NCBI GenBank assembly: GCA_944392525.1 | Contig: CALXXB010000055.1 | Coordinates: 1 to 7,692, forward strand | Reading direction: 5' to 3' | Length of the DNA stretch: 7,692 nt | Origin: an uncultured Clostridia bacterium | Lineage (GTDB): Bacteria; Bacillota_A; Clostridia; TANB77; CAG-508 | Shown: piece after piece, positions 5,449-7,692 of the stretch | Layout: every line of letters starts with the position of its first letter | Numbering within the stretch: position 1 is the first letter of the stretch | Notes under the pieces: generated by a model | Told to the model about the DNA's origin: nothing | Seen by the model: the letters and a program-made list of their open reading frames with translations, nothing else | The model's database searches: none | Program-made: the position numbers and the translations under genes

Positions 5449-7380
5449 TTGGTTGAAGAAATTAGTAATGATGCAAATAACAATGAAGATATATTAAAAG
5501 TTCTAAAATTTAATCTAAATAATTATTATAAACAGTTTAAAAAAACAGAAAAAAATGATTTTTGCATGAATATAGAAAAATTCAAACAAATACTAATGAT
5601 TTTAAACCAAGAATGCAACTTCTTTAAAATCTTACAAAACAAAGGTGTTCACTTAAGTATCATGATGTTTCATGCTAAATTTAGAGAACAAATGATAGAT
5701 ATTTTAAATTATAATTCTATTAATAATACAAATTTTGCTCTTCATTGCTTCTATTGTAAATTACCTTCAATAGATGAAGATCGAATACTTGAAATTGAAT
5801 TAGAACAATTTGGATATTTATTCAAGGAAATCCTTGTAGGTGAATCACAGAAAGCTCCTAATGGTTTTCTAGAATTATTTAATGCTATTGATGATATGCC
5901 AGCAATAGATGAAGAATCAAAAGAATTAACATCTTTATTTGCTAATTCATTTGCTCACTATATTTTAGAAAAAATGGAAATGAAGATTCAAAAAGAATTA
6001 GGTATTGATAAAATAGAACATTTAGAATCAAGAGATGAAGCTTTTGTAAAAGACTTTGTTATCTATTTTGATAATTTAGTAAATGATTTGTTAGCAGAGG
6101 AAACAGAATGGGATGATAATGAAAAATGTCCTTGTGGTAGTGGAAAAACTTACAAAAAATGTTGTAAGAAAAAGAAAATAAAGTATTATAAAGGCGACAT
6201 TGAAAATAGCTATGTAAAAGCAATTCCTATACATCCTGATTTAGAGCCAGTTTTAAAAGGAGAAAAAATAAGATTTAAAAAAATATTTGGTAGAATGCGA
6301 GGAAATGAAGATTATATTCAAGGAGGAGTATTACTAAGAGATTTTAAAAGAGGATATAAACTAATGAAGAGAAATAATGTAGTCGATAAAGCTTGGTTAT
6401 ATGCTTCATACAAAACAGGAATCATGCTTACAGATGAAAACAAAGATTTATTACCTCAAAAGGATATAAAAGAATTTATTAAATATGTTCATGAATATAA
6501 AAAATTAATGAAAAGTAAAATAAAAGGTAACAATTTAAATGTTTTACAAGCTGTCGATGCCACTAATTTTATTTTAGAAAATATGATATCAGAAGACATT
6601 CCTAATATGATATATGTACTTAATTTATGCGTGAACTTTTATAGTACTGATTCAAATACAGATACAAACAAAAAGTTTATTATTCATAACATAAAAGATT
6701 TCTTAGTTTTTTGTGCTTATAAAGCAAGCCTCCACCTAACAGTCTTACAAGAACTAGTAAATGGCGAATATTATGATACAGCAATGGCAGAAGTAAGAAT
6801 TATTTTTGAGATTCTTATTTCTATGAGAGCTTATAAACAAAATCCTGATTTATTTGAAAAGAAAATATTGTCTGTTATGGGAGTAGAATTAGGTACACAT
6901 AGGAAATTAAAAAATAAGCATATAGTTGAGAACCTAAAAACTGGAGAACAATATAAATATGATATACAAAAAAAGCAATTAGCGGAAAAAGCTGGTGAAA
7001 ATTATAAAAAATTGTATGATACTTTATATAGTGAACTATCAGAATTTATACACTTAGATACAGAATCAGCTAAAAATATTTTCCAAGATAAAGATTTATT
7101 TTTAGATATTGATGAATGTCTAATAGCTGGCTTTTTAGGAATGATATTAGAATTAGAAATCATTATGGAATTAATAGATTTTGAAGGTAGCAATAAAAAG
7201 ATTAATAATGATATTAAATATTTTTCAAACACGCTATTAAAAGACTTTTTAAGTCTCCTACCTACCATTATTTCCATTGAAGATAAAGAAGTATACCATA
7301 TTTTAGAAGATACACTAAAAGAATACAAAACAGATTATAAAATTAATTATCAAAGGAATACTAACTATGAAACATATTAA
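5449..7380 (+). CDS. SEC-C zinc-motif protein with DUF5677-like C-terminal half (5' end displaced by frameshift)
   Basis: The longest start-to-stop reading gives 643 residues from a TTG at 5449. Residues 1-220 are helical and unrecognised. A SEC-C zinc motif, CPCGSGKTYKKCC, lies at 227-239, followed by a Lys run. Residues about 410-575 resemble DUF5677: a helical segment with LQELVNGEYYDTAMAEVR and IIFEILISMRAY, then LYSELSEFIHLD at 526-537. SEC-C motifs bind zinc and occur at the end of SecA and in many uncharacterised proteins; DUF5677 proteins have no established activity that I know. The TTG has no ribosome binding site at proper distance (AGAGGAT at 5424-5430 is 18 bases away). The frame is open back to 5320 with coding-like sequence (KRLELEKTYSITNSI), and the first in-frame ATG is only at 5566. 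I therefore think the true protein starts at 5225 and has about 718 residues. The gene converges on a nuclease gene, suggesting a defence or accessory locus, which is inference. Confidence 0.75.
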   Translation: MVEEISNDANNNEDILKVLKFNLNNYYKQFKKTEKNDFCMNIEKFKQILMILNQECNFFKILQNKGVHLSIMMFHAKFREQMIDILNYNSINNTNFALHCFYCKLPSIDEDRILEIELEQFGYLFKEILVGESQKAPNGFLELFNAIDDMPAIDEESKELTSLFANSFAHYILEKMEMKIQKELGIDKIEHLESRDEAFVKDFVIYFDNLVNDLLAEETEWDDNEKCPCGSGKTYKKCCKKKKIKYYKGDIENSYVKAIPIHPDLEPVLKGEKIRFKKIFGRMRGNEDYIQGGVLLRDFKRGYKLMKRNNVVDKAWLYASYKTGIMLTDENKDLLPQKDIKEFIKYVHEYKKLMKSKIKGNNLNVLQAVDATNFILENMISEDIPNMIYVLNLCVNFYSTDSNTDTNKKFIIHNIKDFLVFCAYKASLHLTVLQELVNGEYYDTAMAEVRIIFEILISMRAYKQNPDLFEKKILSVMGVELGTHRKLKNKHIVENLKTGEQYKYDIQKKQLAEKAGENYKKLYDTLYSELSEFIHLDTESAKNIFQDKDLFLDIDECLIAGFLGMILELEIIMELIDFEGSNKKINNDIKYFSNTLLKDFLSLLPTIISIEDKEVYHILEDTLKEYKTDYKINYQRNTNYETY

Positions 7381-7410
7381 AAGGAGAACATTCATATTCT
7401 CCTTTATTTT
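7380..7410. terminator. Hairpin terminator between convergent genes, probably bidirectional
   Basis: AAAGGAGAA (7380-7388) pairs with TTCTCCTTT (7397-7405) around an 8-base loop. On the plus strand ATTTTAT follows, and on the minus strand TTTTAATATG follows. It begins at the stop codon of the SEC-C gene and lies just beyond the stop of the minus-strand nuclease gene, so it can serve both. The T runs are short, so strength is uncertain. Confidence 0.7.
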
Positions 7411-7692
7411 ATATATTATTTTCTATTATTTTTTCTTTTAAGATATCTATAGGAGATTTCTTTATATTAACAATATCATCTAACAAAATAACAATAATAT
7501 TTTTATTTGTTTCTCTTAACTTGTCAACCTCTTTTAATGCTGCTTTTGTTAAATTAGACGTAGTTACTAATATTGAATATGAAATTCCTTTCATTTCCAT
7601 AATACAACTTAAGTTTCTTATTGTCTTAACAGGTATTTTACTTTTATGATTTTTACATTCTACTAATACAACTGAACCTAATTCCCAAAGTA
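7409..7692 (-). CDS. Mrr-like PD-(D/E)XK restriction endonuclease domain, C-terminal part, N-terminus off window
   Basis: The frame is open from the right edge to TAA at 7409-7411, giving 93 visible residues. Near the start it reads LWELGSVVLVECKNHKSKIP; VECKN carries the Glu-x-Lys half of the PD-(D/E)XK active site (codons at about 7652-7660), and TIRNL, KGISYSILVTTSNLTKAAL and a beta strand IIVILLD follow in the usual order of Mrr-type catalytic domains. The catalytic Asp should lie upstream, outside the window. An internal ATG at 7600 would remove VECKN, so it is not the true start. Mrr-like nucleases cut DNA, often modified or foreign DNA, in restriction and related defence systems, but the domain is also found fused to other modules. 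The missing N-terminal part would decide the type. It converges with the SEC-C gene. Confidence 0.7.
   Translation of the reverse strand, partial: LWELGSVVLVECKNHKSKIPVKTIRNLSCIMEMKGISYSILVTTSNLTKAALKEVDKLRETNKNIIVILLDDIVNIKKSPIDILKEKIIENNI

Noticed and set aside
7002..7328. Minus-strand 108-codon frame inside the SEC-C gene
   Set aside because: Antisense to a gene with recognised motifs and no convincing start site.
7409..7600. Treating the minus-strand frame from ATG 7600 as a complete 63-residue protein
   Set aside because: The same frame stays open to the window edge and contains the VECKN nuclease motif upstream, so this ATG is internal.

Overview
The window looks like chromosomal DNA from a low-GC, endospore-forming member of the Clostridia, possibly an uncultured gut lineage. 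The DNA is very AT-rich, ribosome binding sites are strong GGAGG types, terminators are AT-rich hairpins, and a spoIVFA/spoIVFB-like pair is present. The species cannot be told from the sequence.

Left part, minus strand (about 1-2513): four genes run in one direction with short gaps. In transcription order they are a small tail-anchored protein of unknown function (2160-2513), a SpoIVFA-like membrane protein with an M23/LytM domain (1230-2096), a SpoIVFB-like site-2 (M50) metalloprotease (552-1217), and a pilin-like protein with a class III signal that leaves the window at base 1. In sporulating Firmicutes, SpoIVFA tethers and holds SpoIVFB inactive in the mother-cell-derived membrane around the forespore, and SpoIVFB cuts pro-sigma-K. 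A plausible sigma-E-type promoter sits just before the spoIVFA-like gene. The protease lacks the C-terminal CBS domain known from Bacillus subtilis.

Middle part, minus strand (about 2590-5060): a single-gene unit codes for a large secreted von Willebrand factor A surface protein. It has a signal peptide, a Pro/Ser/Thr-rich linker, a Cna-B/SdrD-like beta domain, a vWA domain with an intact MIDAS metal site, and DUF11-like C-terminal beta domains. It has two overlapping sigma-A-type promoters and its own terminator. It ends in an IPPTG sortase-like motif but lacks the hydrophobic anchor that should follow.

Right part (about 5157-7692): a plus-strand gene with its own promoter codes for a large protein with an internal SEC-C zinc motif and a C-terminal half resembling DUF5677. 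It appears split: promoter, ribosome binding site and ATG belong to a 50-codon reading frame at 5225, which must slip by -1 at a run of seven A to join the long open frame. The long frame has no credible start of its own. A convergent, incomplete minus-strand gene at the right edge carries a VECKN motif typical of Mrr-like PD-(D/E)XK nucleases; a hairpin lies between the two. This right part resembles accessory or defence DNA next to core sporulation genes. No tRNA, rRNA, CRISPR array or insertion sequence was seen.
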